A stretch of DNA of 25,774 nucleotides from a virus: IMG/VR virus record IMGVR_UViG_3300028027_000215, positions 1-25,774 of that record. One strand, given 5' to 3'. The position numbers were made by a program, and so were the translations under genes. Positions 1 through 7,272 of this stretch are shown in pieces. Each line of letters opens with the position of its first letter. The stretch's first letter is position 1. The notes under the pieces are model-generated. The model saw nothing but the letters and a program-made list of their open reading frames with translations. It did no database searches and had not been told where the DNA came from.

Positions 1-58
1 AGGCTCGGTTTGAGAAGCAGGAAGCTTGTTTTGCTTCTACTGCTTGTGCTTCTGCCAT
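1..58 (-). CDS. Start of an unidentified phage gene, cut by the window edge
   Basis: An ATG at 58-56 follows a good Shine-Dalgarno (GAGGAA about six bases upstream). It opens a frame beginning MAEAQAVEAKQASCFSNRA that leaves the window after 19 codons. It is the next minus-strand gene after the portal and one unknown protein. In P22-type phages this place holds the scaffold or coat gene, so a structural role is a reasonable guess from position only. The visible residues are too few to identify a family. The stretch 59-144 between this start and the previous gene has no ORF and holds a small hairpin. Confidence 0.65.
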   Translation of the reverse strand, partial: MAEAQAVEAKQASCFSNRA

Positions 59-79
59 GAGTTTTCCTCAAGATTTGAC

Positions 80-95
80 CCAATGAATCCATTGG
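80..95 (-). promoter_or_regulatory. Small perfect hairpin in the leader of the left-end gene
   Basis: CCAATG and CATTGG form a perfect six-base-pair stem around a four-base loop, 22 bases upstream of the ATG at 58. No run of T follows it on either strand, so it is not an obvious intrinsic terminator. It could stabilise or help process the mRNA of a highly expressed structural gene, or be chance. Confidence 0.3.
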
Positions 96-144
96 TAGAT
101 TTACAACACTTCTTTTTTACCACTAAATCTTATTTAAAACAATA

Positions 145-495
145 TTATTCTTGGTCGTAATATTTTGAAATTCTAGGAAATAATTCTTTTTCAATAGCTC
201 TACGCTTATTTGAATCTTCGTCATCAAGATAGCCACGCTTTAAATGACGATCCATGATTCCTTTAGCTGTTTCCTCATGCTCTTTATGACCCAAAAACTT
301 AGCCAAAGCAAGGGCATTTTCAGAATGATAATTTTTATCTTCATTCTTACGATATTTTTTCATAAAGGCTTTGACTTTTTTAATATCAAATTCTTCTTCT
401 TTTTCTGATTTATTAGCTGATTTACCAGCTTTTTTTGCTAGTTCTTTAGCAATAAATTCTTCACGATTTTGTGATGTTACGATTTCTCTTGCCAT
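145..495 (-). CDS. Unknown charged protein between portal and the next structural gene
   Basis: This is a 116-residue, hydrophilic, Lys/Glu-rich protein with no signal peptide or membrane segment. It starts two bases after the portal stop, with AAGGA upstream of its ATG inside the portal's last codons, so it is probably co-translated with the portal. The N-terminal half is a basic helical stretch (many KK and EE pairs around residues 15-55). The C-terminal half reads like a small helical domain (ALALAKFLGHKE, then GIMDRHLKRGYLD). I do not recognise the family. Its place between portal and the expected scaffold/coat region makes a role in head assembly possible, but nothing in the sequence shows it. 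Confidence 0.8.
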   Translation of the reverse strand: MAREIVTSQNREEFIAKELAKKAGKSANKSEKEEEFDIKKVKAFMKKYRKNEDKNYHSENALALAKFLGHKEHEETAKGIMDRHLKRGYLDDEDSNKRRAIEKELFPRISKYYDQE

Positions 496-497
496 GA

Positions 498-2714
498 TTA
501 CATTCCTTGCATTGGGGGTTGAGGTTGTTGTTCCATTGGAGCTTGCTCCATAGGCATTTGTTGAGGCTGTTGCATTGGCTGTTGGTTCATCAATGGGTTT
601 TGTTCCTCATCAATATCATTTATAGACTGTTGGGCAAAAGCCATCTGCTCTGCATTTCTTCTGTCAATCTCTTGTTTAAGGGCTGAAGTGTCTAAGTTAG
701 CTATCAACATCTTAACAATGGCATCAATCTCAGTCTTATTCTGAGAAGTAACTGCCTTCATATTGACCTGATTTGCAATAGATTCAGATTTAAGCTCAGA
801 ATCATGGGCTTTAGCAGTAGTCTGCATGAGAGTTCTAGCAGTAGCACCACGCTCTTTAGTTTCAGCAACAGTTTGACCATATTTCAAATCCATTGCCATA
901 GCCTGATTCTGCTGTTGCATTTCCTCAACCATCTTCTTGGCTTGTGCCAACTGCATCTGAACTTGTGGCGGAATGTCTGATTTCTCATCAATTTGTGCCA
1001 ATGGATTAGAAGCAGCCAATCTATCAGCAATAATCTCAGCGCCTGGGAAGTCCATATTGCGGAAGATTAAATCTCCAGCAGTTGCCATTAAGTTTGGATC
1101 AGCAGCAAGCAAAGTCATCATCGCTTCTACCGCTTCTCCTCGCTTAGTTGCAAAGCCTGGGCCTGTATCCATCACTACATCATAGCGACCAACTGAAACA
1201 TCGTTAAGAATCTTCTCAACACCTTCTTCATCGGTAACTCGCTGATTTAAGGTAATAATCTCAGGCTTTTCATCAGCGCCAATGATACGCATTACTCGCT
1301 CTGTATCGTAAATCTTAGGAATCAAGTCCAAAATAATGCGACCACAATAGGCAATTGAGCGAGTCAAATTGTCGTAATAGTGGAAGTTCACCATATCAAC
1401 TTGTTGTTGCTGACCATTCAAGGCTTTGCCTGAGATGTTTCCTTGTGGCAACTGGCTTGGATCATAAATACCAACAACAGTCATCAAGTCATTAGACATT
1501 CCTTGAGTTGCAGTAACAATGCCAGCAGGAGGAGGTTCAGGCTGTAAACGAGTTGGAGGTTGAGCTGGTCTGCCTTCTGTATCTGTCTGCTTATAACGCA
1601 AGACAGGCATAGCTTTAATGTTAGCTTGCGCCCACTCATTCTCATGTCCTTCATCCTGACCTTCAGCCATCAACCACTTAGCTTTAGGAGCAAGAGCTAC
1701 TGACTCGGTCAAAGCCGTTGTCCAATAGTTATACATTCTCTGTGGATCTTTAGCCATGCGAACCAAGCCAAACTTCTTGTGCTTGGCATCAATTACGGCA
1801 GTTTGACCATAAACAGGAATAACTGGAATGTATTTACCAGCCCAATCGCCTTCTTCAAGGACTTCCATAGCAGTTACTTTGCACCACTTGATTTGCTTCT
1901 TGTAAGTATCTCTGCGTTCAATAATGGTAATGCCTGCATCAGCCAATACTTCAGGAGATGGCAATTCATCTTCATAAACGCTTGTGCCATCAGACAAAAG
2001 CACTAGCTTTGTAGGAGTTCTTACTGTGTAGAAGTATTCAGCAATACGAACATCTTCTTTAGTTACCCATTCTGCATCTGAATCGCCTGTTCCTCGGCTA
2101 GTGAAGCCTTGTCCATCATCCTTGCCTGGATACATTGCTCTGAACTGTTTCTTGCTTACAACAGTAGTAATCAGGCAACGCTCTGCATCAGAGCCATCAG
2201 GTAACTGTGAATTAGGATCAAAATAAACTGTAAATGGATTATCAATTGGTCTAATAAAGATTTCCTGTTCAAAGGAATCATCAGAAATATAGTCTGTAGT
2301 TACTCGGAAATAACCCCATCCCATCTTAACTGCGTATTCAGAGGCTGTATCGTAAGCCACATCAGCAGAAGATTGATATTCAATATGTCGGCATACACCA
2401 CTTAGAATCTCGGCTAATTTGGCATCAGCCTCATTGTTCATGCCTTGAACTTTGATTCTTGGTCTTTGTTGGCGGATTTGGTTGCAGATTTGACGAACAT
2501 AGGCATCAACCTTGTTAATCGTCAAACATGGTCTTGATTCAAGAACTCGGCTGTTTTGCACATCTACAGGCCATTGATCCCCAGCGCAAAAGCGGACATC
2601 ATCTAGAGCTTCAGCCCTATTGTTGGAATCAACATCATTACAAAGGTTTAAGAACTTCTTTGCATCATTGATTCTGCTATCTTCGCTTGAATCCTGATCT
2701 TGATAATCTGCCAT
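498..2714 (-). CDS. Portal protein, P22 type
   Basis: The portal is the dodecameric ring at the head vertex through which DNA is packaged and ejected. This product has 738 residues, close to P22 gp1 (725). It has the expected N-terminal region (DDVRFCAGDQWP, RPCLTINKVDAYVRQICNQIRQ, then RPRIKV) and the later FRVTTDY, FTVYFDPNSQ and RCLITTVVSKKQF segments. The C-terminal third is helical and Gln-rich, and the last 35 or so residues are a low-complexity Met/Gln/Pro tail. The ATG at 2714, two bases after the terminase stop, is preferred over a TTG five codons earlier that overlaps the terminase gene. It directly follows the large terminase, the usual packaging order. Assignment is by remembered family resemblance and context. 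Confidence 0.93.
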   Translation of the reverse strand: MADYQDQDSSEDSRINDAKKFLNLCNDVDSNNRAEALDDVRFCAGDQWPVDVQNSRVLESRPCLTINKVDAYVRQICNQIRQQRPRIKVQGMNNEADAKLAEILSGVCRHIEYQSSADVAYDTASEYAVKMGWGYFRVTTDYISDDSFEQEIFIRPIDNPFTVYFDPNSQLPDGSDAERCLITTVVSKKQFRAMYPGKDDGQGFTSRGTGDSDAEWVTKEDVRIAEYFYTVRTPTKLVLLSDGTSVYEDELPSPEVLADAGITIIERRDTYKKQIKWCKVTAMEVLEEGDWAGKYIPVIPVYGQTAVIDAKHKKFGLVRMAKDPQRMYNYWTTALTESVALAPKAKWLMAEGQDEGHENEWAQANIKAMPVLRYKQTDTEGRPAQPPTRLQPEPPPAGIVTATQGMSNDLMTVVGIYDPSQLPQGNISGKALNGQQQQVDMVNFHYYDNLTRSIAYCGRIILDLIPKIYDTERVMRIIGADEKPEIITLNQRVTDEEGVEKILNDVSVGRYDVVMDTGPGFATKRGEAVEAMMTLLAADPNLMATAGDLIFRNMDFPGAEIIADRLAASNPLAQIDEKSDIPPQVQMQLAQAKKMVEEMQQQNQAMAMDLKYGQTVAETKERGATARTLMQTTAKAHDSELKSESIANQVNMKAVTSQNKTEIDAIVKMLIANLDTSALKQEIDRRNAEQMAFAQQSINDIDEEQNPLMNQQPMQQPQQMPMEQAPMEQQPQPPMQGM

Positions 2715-2716
2715 AT

Positions 2717-4003
2717 TTATCCCATCCAACTGCCACCCAAGGCATAATTTTGTTTAACTGGTTGCCGTTTCTTAGGCTCATTAACCATTAATCCGATGTA
2801 GCGCCAGGCATCAGCACCATGCGAGTAAATATCATGGAGAGGCTTTTGGCTAAAAGTCCCATGTTCATCTACATCATAGCGATAATGTCGTAAACAGTTT
2901 AAACCTTCTTCTGTATTTTTTCTATCAAAATAACAACGATTAAATATAGTTCTTGCAGCATTGATTGAATCAGTTACTGGAACTCTACCAAGAATCTGAA
3001 CTTTTAAGCCAGTTGCTCTGACTATTTCCTCAATGGATTTTCCTGTTCCTAACGACTTTGCAGCAGCATCATGAGGTAGCCAAATGGTGTCATACATATA
3101 TCCAAAGGTCTGCATCAATGCCAAATAATGCTGAATAGTCTTTTGGCTATCCTCAAAGTAACGCAATACCCTAATTTCAAATCCTACAAATTGGATAATC
3201 CAACAGGCAGTATTATCGGCCCACCCAAGGTCAAAAATAGCATGAACTGGCTTAGTAGAGTCATAAGGAACAGTTCCAATTCTGCCTTCCAACTCAGCCA
3301 TTTCCATCTCTTTAGCAAAGATAGCACCATCAACTGTATTGCGAGTTGCACCTTCCCATACATTGTTATAAGCCGACATATCCCTTTGTTTTAGGGATAA
3401 ACGCTCCAAATTAAGGGTTTCAGGAAACCAAGGATTGTCATTCCAGTTCACCTTTACGACTACTGAGCTTTCAGGAGGATTCTCCACAAACCGCTTCCAA
3501 GTGTCATCTGTAGGTAATTCAGGGTTAAACGATACCCAAATCTCTGAGTCTTGCTTACGAATCGTTGGTATTAGGACATTCCAGCTATTAGCCGATACAG
3601 ACTGAGCTTCTTCCACCCAGCAAATATCAATACCTTCAATAGACTTCACATTGTTTGTATTGTTCTTGATGCCTACAAAGATAAACTCTGTGCCATTTAT
3701 GCCTCGGATGGTTGTCTGAGTAATCTCATAGAAGGATTCCATGCCCAATTCATAGATTTGGTCTGACAGGAGCTTATGGACTGAGTCCTTGATAGATGTC
3801 TGAAATTCCCTGGCGCAAAGGATACGCAATGGCTCTTTTGTGCCTTTAGCCAGTAATGCCCTAGCAAAGCACCAAGACTTTGCACCGCCTCGCCCACCAT
3901 AGAATATGCGATAACGAACCTTTTCAGGTTTAAATAAAGCCTCAAATTTCTTAGGAAACTTTATCCTAGAAACTGCATCCTTAATCTTCTGATCTGTTTG
4001 CAT
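2717..4003 (-). CDS. terL: Terminase large subunit (PBSX-type ATPase/nuclease)
   Basis: This is the motor that pumps DNA into the prohead and cuts it. From the ATG at 4003 the protein has 428 residues. The ATPase domain shows a Walker A loop GGRGGAKS (about residues 36-43), a Walker B plus catalytic Glu in IDICWVEEAQ (about 125-134), and the coupling segment WVSFNP (about 156-161). The nuclease domain shows three acidic motifs: FDLGWAD (Asp about 258), LPHDA (about 311) and HGADAWR (about 398). An upstream TTG at 4015 would extend it by four residues, but the ATG is the more usual start. The gene overlaps the end of the small terminase and runs into the portal, so the three form one packaging unit. 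Confidence 0.95.
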   Translation of the reverse strand: MQTDQKIKDAVSRIKFPKKFEALFKPEKVRYRIFYGGRGGAKSWCFARALLAKGTKEPLRILCAREFQTSIKDSVHKLLSDQIYELGMESFYEITQTTIRGINGTEFIFVGIKNNTNNVKSIEGIDICWVEEAQSVSANSWNVLIPTIRKQDSEIWVSFNPELPTDDTWKRFVENPPESSVVVKVNWNDNPWFPETLNLERLSLKQRDMSAYNNVWEGATRNTVDGAIFAKEMEMAELEGRIGTVPYDSTKPVHAIFDLGWADNTACWIIQFVGFEIRVLRYFEDSQKTIQHYLALMQTFGYMYDTIWLPHDAAAKSLGTGKSIEEIVRATGLKVQILGRVPVTDSINAARTIFNRCYFDRKNTEEGLNCLRHYRYDVDEHGTFSQKPLHDIYSHGADAWRYIGLMVNEPKKRQPVKQNYALGGSWMG

Positions 4004-4400
4004 TAGGCTCAACAAAGGTTATTTCTACACCTTTAAGCAATGGAGCGCCCTCTGCTCCAGTTAGCTCTTGCTTGATACGCTCTGAATACTTCTTGGGGAA
4101 TCTTGCTGCCATTGACCTAGACCATAAGCCAACATTGAGCTTTTCCCCATCTTTATGCTCTACAAGGTAAGCCTGTGCGTGTTCTTCCCACCAAATCATC
4201 TCTCGGATCTTGGCTTCCTCCAAGGCATGACTAAATTCTTCATGCGAATCTCTCCAACGGCACAAAGTCCTGTAAGTAATGCCTAATGCGCCTGAAATCT
4301 GTTCTAGGGATTTACCCTTAGTTCCAAGCTCAATAGCCTTCTGACAATATGATGGATCATACTCAGTTGGTCTGCCTACAGGATTTGTTGTTTCGCTCAT
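3981..4400 (-). CDS. terS: Terminase small subunit (DNA-packaging recognition protein)
   Basis: This 139-residue protein should recognise the packaging site and load the large subunit. It opens with GRPTEYDP, followed by a helix-turn-helix region (QISGALGITYRTLCRWRDSH, about residues 34-53). Then come EFSHALEEAK and a Trp-rich segment (IWWEEHAQAYLV), a pattern I know from small terminases and 'DNA packaging protein' homologues. Its ATG overlaps the upstream stop as ATGA, and its own end overlaps the large terminase. Family assignment is from the motif and neighbour, and is firm by context. Confidence 0.88.
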   Translation of the reverse strand: MSETTNPVGRPTEYDPSYCQKAIELGTKGKSLEQISGALGITYRTLCRWRDSHEEFSHALEEAKIREMIWWEEHAQAYLVEHKDGEKLNVGLWSRSMAARFPKKYSERIKQELTGAEGAPLLKGVEITFVEPNANRSED

Positions 4401-4609
4401 TTTGCTTCTTCAGTAGTCTTTTCGCCATTCTCTACTAATTCTTGAGCTTTTGCATCTGCTTCAGCTTGTAGGATTGCATGGGCTTGTGGAATAGCTTGAA
4501 CTTTAATCTTGTCAATTACTGGAGCTACTAGGCTATATTCGCCTTTTGATAGGGCAGCAATCATGAACTCAACATCTTGGATTGATAGGTCTTTTAGGGT
4601 AATGCTCAT
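4397..4609 (-). CDS. Small unknown protein upstream of terS
   Basis: This 70-residue acidic protein has a good Shine-Dalgarno (AAAGGAAG) before its ATG. It is translationally coupled to the small terminase by an ATGA overlap. The N-terminal half reads like a short helical domain (LSIQDVEFMIAALSKGEY), and the C-terminal third is Ala/Glu-rich and probably coiled or disordered. I recognise no family. The coupling suggests it is made together with the terminase. The 102-base gap upstream (4610-4711) has no gene and contains only a weak five-base-pair stem followed by seven T on the minus strand. Confidence 0.78.
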   Translation of the reverse strand: MSITLKDLSIQDVEFMIAALSKGEYSLVAPVIDKIKVQAIPQAHAILQAEADAKAQELVENGEKTTEEAK

Positions 4610-4711
4610 TTTCTTCCTTTAAAAAAATAGGCTACTTACTTGTTCTATCTTTAGTTGATCGGTAGCTCAGTTTTAGATAGTTTCCGCTTTCGCCTAATGA
4701 TTAGCTAACTT

Positions 4712-4993
4712 TTACTTGCAACCCCAGTTTTTAAGGGATGCTTTTGCTCTTTCGGCAGGGCCTTTAGCGTTCTTTACAACTCCTTCCATCCTTGCACAAA
4801 AGGAGGCTTTACGACCAGCATCAGCTTTTGTCTTAGGGTTTGGAGCAGGAGGCTTTAGGTTTGCATTGTTCTTGGCATTGTATTCAGCCCTACCTTTGGC
4901 AGTCATTCCAGCGCCTTTTTCAGTAGGATTGTAGGTTTTGTCTTTTCCCTTGGTGATTTTAGGGATAGATTTGTCGTGTTTTTTCGTAGCCAT
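4712..4993 (-). CDS. Small basic protein, DUF6321-like
   Basis: This 93-residue, very Lys- and Ala-rich protein is probably largely unstructured at its N-terminus. It carries the pattern GMTAKGRAEYNAKNNANLKPP, then RKASFCARMEGV, then a C-terminal LKNWGCK. I recall this order from small basic phage proteins (SFCARMxGV and LxxWxC signatures, annotated DUF6321 or hypothetical). Function is unknown, but nucleic-acid binding is plausible from charge. It lies two bases after the next basic protein (4996-5283), and both sit between GroES and the terminase genes. Confidence 0.78.
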   Translation of the reverse strand: MATKKHDKSIPKITKGKDKTYNPTEKGAGMTAKGRAEYNAKNNANLKPPAPNPKTKADAGRKASFCARMEGVVKNAKGPAERAKASLKNWGCK

Positions 4994-4995
4994 GA

Positions 4996-5283
4996 TTACT
5001 TCTTCTTTGCAGTTTTCGCAGCTTGTTTAAAGGCTTCGGCAGTTGGAGCGCCTTTAGTGCCAGGCTTACGCATGGTTTCCACTTTCTTAGCACCTGATGC
5101 CTTTTGCTTCTCAATACGCTCTTGTTTTGCATGGATATTGGCATATAAGCCAGGTTTAGTTGCCATTTCTTTCCCCTTTGGAAGTTCACCAGTTGTTACG
5201 ACAGTTGCTTGTTTATAAAGCCTTGGTCGCTTTTTAGGCGCAACAGGCTGTTTTACAAATAAAGATTTGAGCCATTTAAACAT
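4996..5283 (-). CDS. Lys/Ala-rich basic protein with a possible internal start
   Basis: This 95-residue protein starts MFKWLKSLF, with GGAGG seven bases before the ATG inside the end of the GroES gene (ATG overlaps that gene's last codons). An in-frame ATG at 5166 has an even better Shine-Dalgarno (AAAGGGGAAAGAA). It would give a 56-residue product beginning MATKPGLYANIHAKQERI, which matches from memory the start of a family of short basic phage proteins (KPGLYANIHAKRxRI, then MRKPGxKGAPTA). The long form therefore looks like an N-terminal extension, or two products are made. Function is unknown; it is paired with the DUF6321-like protein. Confidence 0.77.
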   Translation of the reverse strand: MFKWLKSLFVKQPVAPKKRPRLYKQATVVTTGELPKGKEMATKPGLYANIHAKQERIEKQKASGAKKVETMRKPGTKGAPTAEAFKQAAKTAKKK

Positions 5284-5584
5284 CTTGTTCCTCCATGAAA
5301 CAAATATCTTGCCAACTCATCACCAAATAACGCTCTCCATCCTCAAAATACTCAAAATACTTGAGATATTCGTCTTTAGAGTTGTCGTTCATAGTACCAA
5401 AGCGGACATAAGCACCAACTTCTACTGGCATTTCCTGTCTGCGACCATTGACAACTTTGCCTGGGCCTACAGCCACAACAGTTCCCATGTTGTCCGTTTC
5501 CTTGTTTTCCACAAAGATAACAGAGCTAAGAATCCTAGTATCAGGCTTTACAACTACTTTATCGGCTAATGGTTTGAGTTTCAT
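5276..5584 (-). CDS. Phage GroES-like co-chaperonin (Cpn10)
   Basis: This 102-residue protein follows the GroES fold order: KPLADKVVVKP at the N-terminus, a mobile loop with SSVIF in the place of GroES GGIVL, MGTVVAVGPGK, a VEVGAYVRFG segment, and a closing RYLVMSWQDICFMEE similar to GroES 'vLIMsEsDILA'. It should cap the host GroEL during folding. By analogy with T4 gp31 its likely client is the coat protein, but that client is inferred. It is coupled to the upstream gene by an ATGA overlap and lies in the run leading to packaging genes. Confidence 0.88.
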   Translation of the reverse strand: MKLKPLADKVVVKPDTRILSSVIFVENKETDNMGTVVAVGPGKVVNGRRQEMPVEVGAYVRFGTMNDNSKDEYLKYFEYFEDGERYLVMSWQDICFMEEQDV

Positions 5585-5877
5585 ACCACCACCTTTTTTG
5601 GTCTGCCCTTGGCTTTTGGAACTACTTTGCCAGCTTCTTCAATAACCTTTTTACGCTTTTCCTTGGCATCTTCTACCAATTCAGCTTGAATCTCAATATC
5701 TTGAACCATTGATTCAAATACTGGATTAGGAGGAACAAGGACAAATTCCCCACACCATTCCGATCCATGTCGGTTTTGGTAAGTAGGGTATCTTCTGCAA
5801 GATCCTATAAAGTCATTTCCAGTTGATAGGAAATATATACAAGAACTGCAACCATCTTTAGAATTTACAACAGCCAT
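5581..5877 (-). CDS. Four-cysteine small protein with AT-hook-like tail
   Basis: This 98-residue protein has an N-terminal CSSC (Cys10, Cys13), GSCRRYPTY (Cys27) and EWCGEF (Cys42), a probable zinc or metal knuckle. I recall this CxxC...GxCRRxP...WCGEF arrangement from many small phage and bacterial proteins of unknown function. The C-terminal part is helical and highly charged, and ends KAKGRPKKVVV, which resembles an AT-hook (GRP flanked by Lys). A DNA-binding role is therefore possible but inferred. The start has GGGAG five bases upstream and lies just after a strong intergenic hairpin. Confidence 0.8.
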   Translation of the reverse strand: MAVVNSKDGCSSCIYFLSTGNDFIGSCRRYPTYQNRHGSEWCGEFVLVPPNPVFESMVQDIEIQAELVEDAKEKRKKVIEEAGKVVPKAKGRPKKVVV

Positions 5878-5905
5878 ACAACTCCCAGGTTAGTTGTTTT
5901 GGTTA

Positions 5906-5938
5906 GAGATGCCCTAGACCTTCACGCTAGGGCATTTC
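5906..5938. promoter_or_regulatory. Strong intergenic hairpin
   Basis: ATGCCCTAG (5909-5917) and CTAGGGCAT (5927-5935) form a perfect nine-base-pair stem around a nine-base loop, with three further base pairs (one GU) possible on the plus strand. It occupies the 68-base gap between two minus-strand genes. No T run follows on the minus strand, so it is not a typical intrinsic terminator. It may attenuate transcription, mark an RNA-processing site or bind a protein as a DNA palindrome. Confidence 0.5.
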
Positions 5939-5945
5939 GCTTTAC

Positions 5946-6161
5946 TTAGCAGCAATCGCCACGCTTATGCTCATAACAAACACCAGCAGTCTTGCCAGTA
6001 TTGAATAGCTTGTCTTTGCCTGTAGCATCGGCTTTACCCATTGCCACACCGCCAGTTTTACGCTCCATGCGCTCACCAGTTTTATCTGAAGAAGTAGCGC
6101 CAGCAGGAGCTTTAGCACCAGTTACTGAAGGAATACCCTTCATTGAATCCATTTTGCCCAT
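5946..6161 (-). CDS. Small Gly/Lys-rich protein with C-terminal Cys cluster
   Basis: I chose the ATG at 6161 because AGGAG lies eight bases upstream. The open frame extends further back through a TTG into the resolvase gene without a ribosome site. The resulting 71-residue protein is Gly/Ala/Lys-rich and low in hydrophobics. It has repeated MGK/GKMD-type segments and ends VCYEHKRGDCC, with three Cys and one His in the last eleven residues. It is probably disordered with a small metal- or disulfide-capable tail. I do not recognise it. Confidence 0.68.
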   Translation of the reverse strand: MGKMDSMKGIPSVTGAKAPAGATSSDKTGERMERKTGGVAMGKADATGKDKLFNTGKTAGVCYEHKRGDCC

Positions 6162-6204
6162 GTTATTTCTCCTATAGAAATGGGGTTTGAAGCTACATTT
6201 TGCC

Positions 6205-6570
6205 TTATTGATTGCCGTTGTCAATACCTATTTCATCAATCATTACAAGACATCCGCCACCTTTGCGAATCTCTCCACGCTGAACAATTAGCACATCAAT
6301 TTGGGAATCTGAATCATAAGCCCATCCTTCTAGCGCATCAAACAAGGCCTTGATCCGATTATCAATATCTTGGATGCGCCTATCTCTTGGATACAAGGTC
6401 ACTTGAAACTGTAAGCGCTTGTCACCAAAGCTAGTAACTCTGTTTTCAATGCAGTATTCATTCACATTTTCTCTAAACAACATACCTTCTTTAGAAATAA
6501 AGCGCCTTTTGCCATTAGCCCTCCAGTAAGTATTGACTGAAGGCGGAAGGGGTAAGTTAAGAACTAGCAA
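6205..6570 (-). CDS. rusA: RusA-like Holliday junction resolvase
   Basis: This 121-residue protein should cut four-way DNA junctions symmetrically, resolving recombination or packaging intermediates. It starts LPLPPSVNTYWR, the RusA hallmark. It has the metal-binding acidic pair in QDIDNRIKALFDALEGW (Asp68, Asp70) and the third acidic region AYDSDSQI (about 85-91), matching RusA Asp70/72/91. The start is TTG at 6570, supported by GGAG seven bases upstream and by the family's usual beginning. It overlaps the Ref-like gene by 14 bases. Confidence 0.9.
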   Translation of the reverse strand: MLVLNLPLPPSVNTYWRANGKRRFISKEGMLFRENVNEYCIENRVTSFGDKRLQFQVTLYPRDRRIQDIDNRIKALFDALEGWAYDSDSQIDVLIVQRGEIRKGGGCLVMIDEIGIDNGNQ

Positions 6571-6835
6571 GCAGTTTCTCCGTTATTTCAAGCAAATCTT
6601 CTTGTCCAATTTGATAATGTTTTTCAAACCCTTTTGCTCCAAGACCATGAACACCTGTATTTCCTCTGTGGTGTTCAGGACATAGTCCGATAACTGGCGC
6701 ATTATCTCTTTTGCCTCCAAATCGTCTAATGTGATGGATTTCGCATGGAGTTCCTCTATTGCCCAAGTGATAACAAAGGATGCAACCGAGGCTTGAGATT
6801 CTTCCATATAACTGTTTTTCTGCTTTGGTTGCCAT
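6557..6835 (-). CDS. Ref-like HNH nuclease
   Basis: This 92-residue protein has zinc-finger-type pairs GCILC (Cys18, Cys21), then CEIHHIRRFG (His34, His35), GLCPEHHRG (Cys52, His55, His56) and GVHGLGAKGFEKHY. I recall this order from the phage P1 Ref family (RecA-dependent nuclease, PF16786) and its short phage homologues. In P1, Ref cuts DNA at RecA-bound displacement loops; whether this short form needs RecA is unknown. The ATG overlaps the upstream stop as TAATG and has no clear ribosome site of its own, so translation is probably coupled. It is followed by RusA. Confidence 0.85.
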   Translation of the reverse strand: MATKAEKQLYGRISSLGCILCYHLGNRGTPCEIHHIRRFGGKRDNAPVIGLCPEHHRGNTGVHGLGAKGFEKHYQIGQEDLLEITEKLLASS

Positions 6836-7272
6836 TAAAAGGGTTCAGTCAAATCAACGAATTTAAAAAGATTCTTTGGAACATCATAATAAAGCTCATG
6901 TTTGGTTTCATCCTCTAATTCCCAATAAGGAAAAGCCAAAGCAGTTGCTCCTTTAACCCAATAAGCATGAGTCATATCCTGAGTTAATGCAAAGAATAGC
7001 GTTTTTGGAACTTCTAGCATATGCCTTTTTCTTGCAGGAACATGGATTGTTTCAAATGGGCAGTATAAATTCCATTGGCGGACTTCTACTTCAGCAAAGC
7101 CAACTGGCAGACCATTTCTATAAACAATTAGGTCTGTGCCGTAAATATCAGGATTATCCAAAGCCTGTAAAGCCCATTTCATTTCAATCCAATCCGCTAC
7201 AGCCTTACGAGCTGGCGGATCGTATTTGTCATGGAGCTGTTGGTCAAACTTTTTAATTCTCAAATGATTCAT
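6835..7272 (-). CDS. Unknown protein, possibly with a nuclease-like fold
   Basis: This 145-residue protein has no signal or membrane segment. Around residues 40-67 it reads YGTDLIVYRNG, then GFAEVEVRQWN. An Asp on a strand followed by an E-x-E on the next strand recalls the core of PD-(D/E)XK nucleases, but the canonical Lys is absent (EVEV). This is only a possible resemblance. Later segments (FFALTQDMTHAYWV, FPYWELED) look like a mixed alpha/beta domain. It overlaps the upstream gene by 20 bases and touches the Ref-like gene, so it belongs to the recombination/repair stretch of the left arm. Confidence 0.72.
   Translation of the reverse strand: MNHLRIKKFDQQLHDKYDPPARKAVADWIEMKWALQALDNPDIYGTDLIVYRNGLPVGFAEVEVRQWNLYCPFETIHVPARKRHMLEVPKTLFFALTQDMTHAYWVKGATALAFPYWELEDETKHELYYDVPKNLFKFVDLTEPF

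Noticed and set aside
2715-2729. Upstream TTG start for the portal (and similarly TTG 4015 for the large terminase)
   Set aside because: Each adds only four or five residues, overlaps the previous gene and has a normal ATG just downstream, so the ATG starts were used.
4621-4666. Possible minus-strand terminator (GCTAC/GTAGC stem followed by seven T)
   Set aside because: The stem has only five base pairs with a 26-base loop and three bases before the T run; too weak to call.
4655-4711. A tRNA-like box (GGTAGCTCAGTTTTAGA) on the plus strand in the gap before the 70-aa gene
   Set aside because: It resembles a tRNA D-arm, but the D-stem cannot pair and there is no T-loop (GTTCGAA) or matching acceptor stem, so it is not a tRNA gene.
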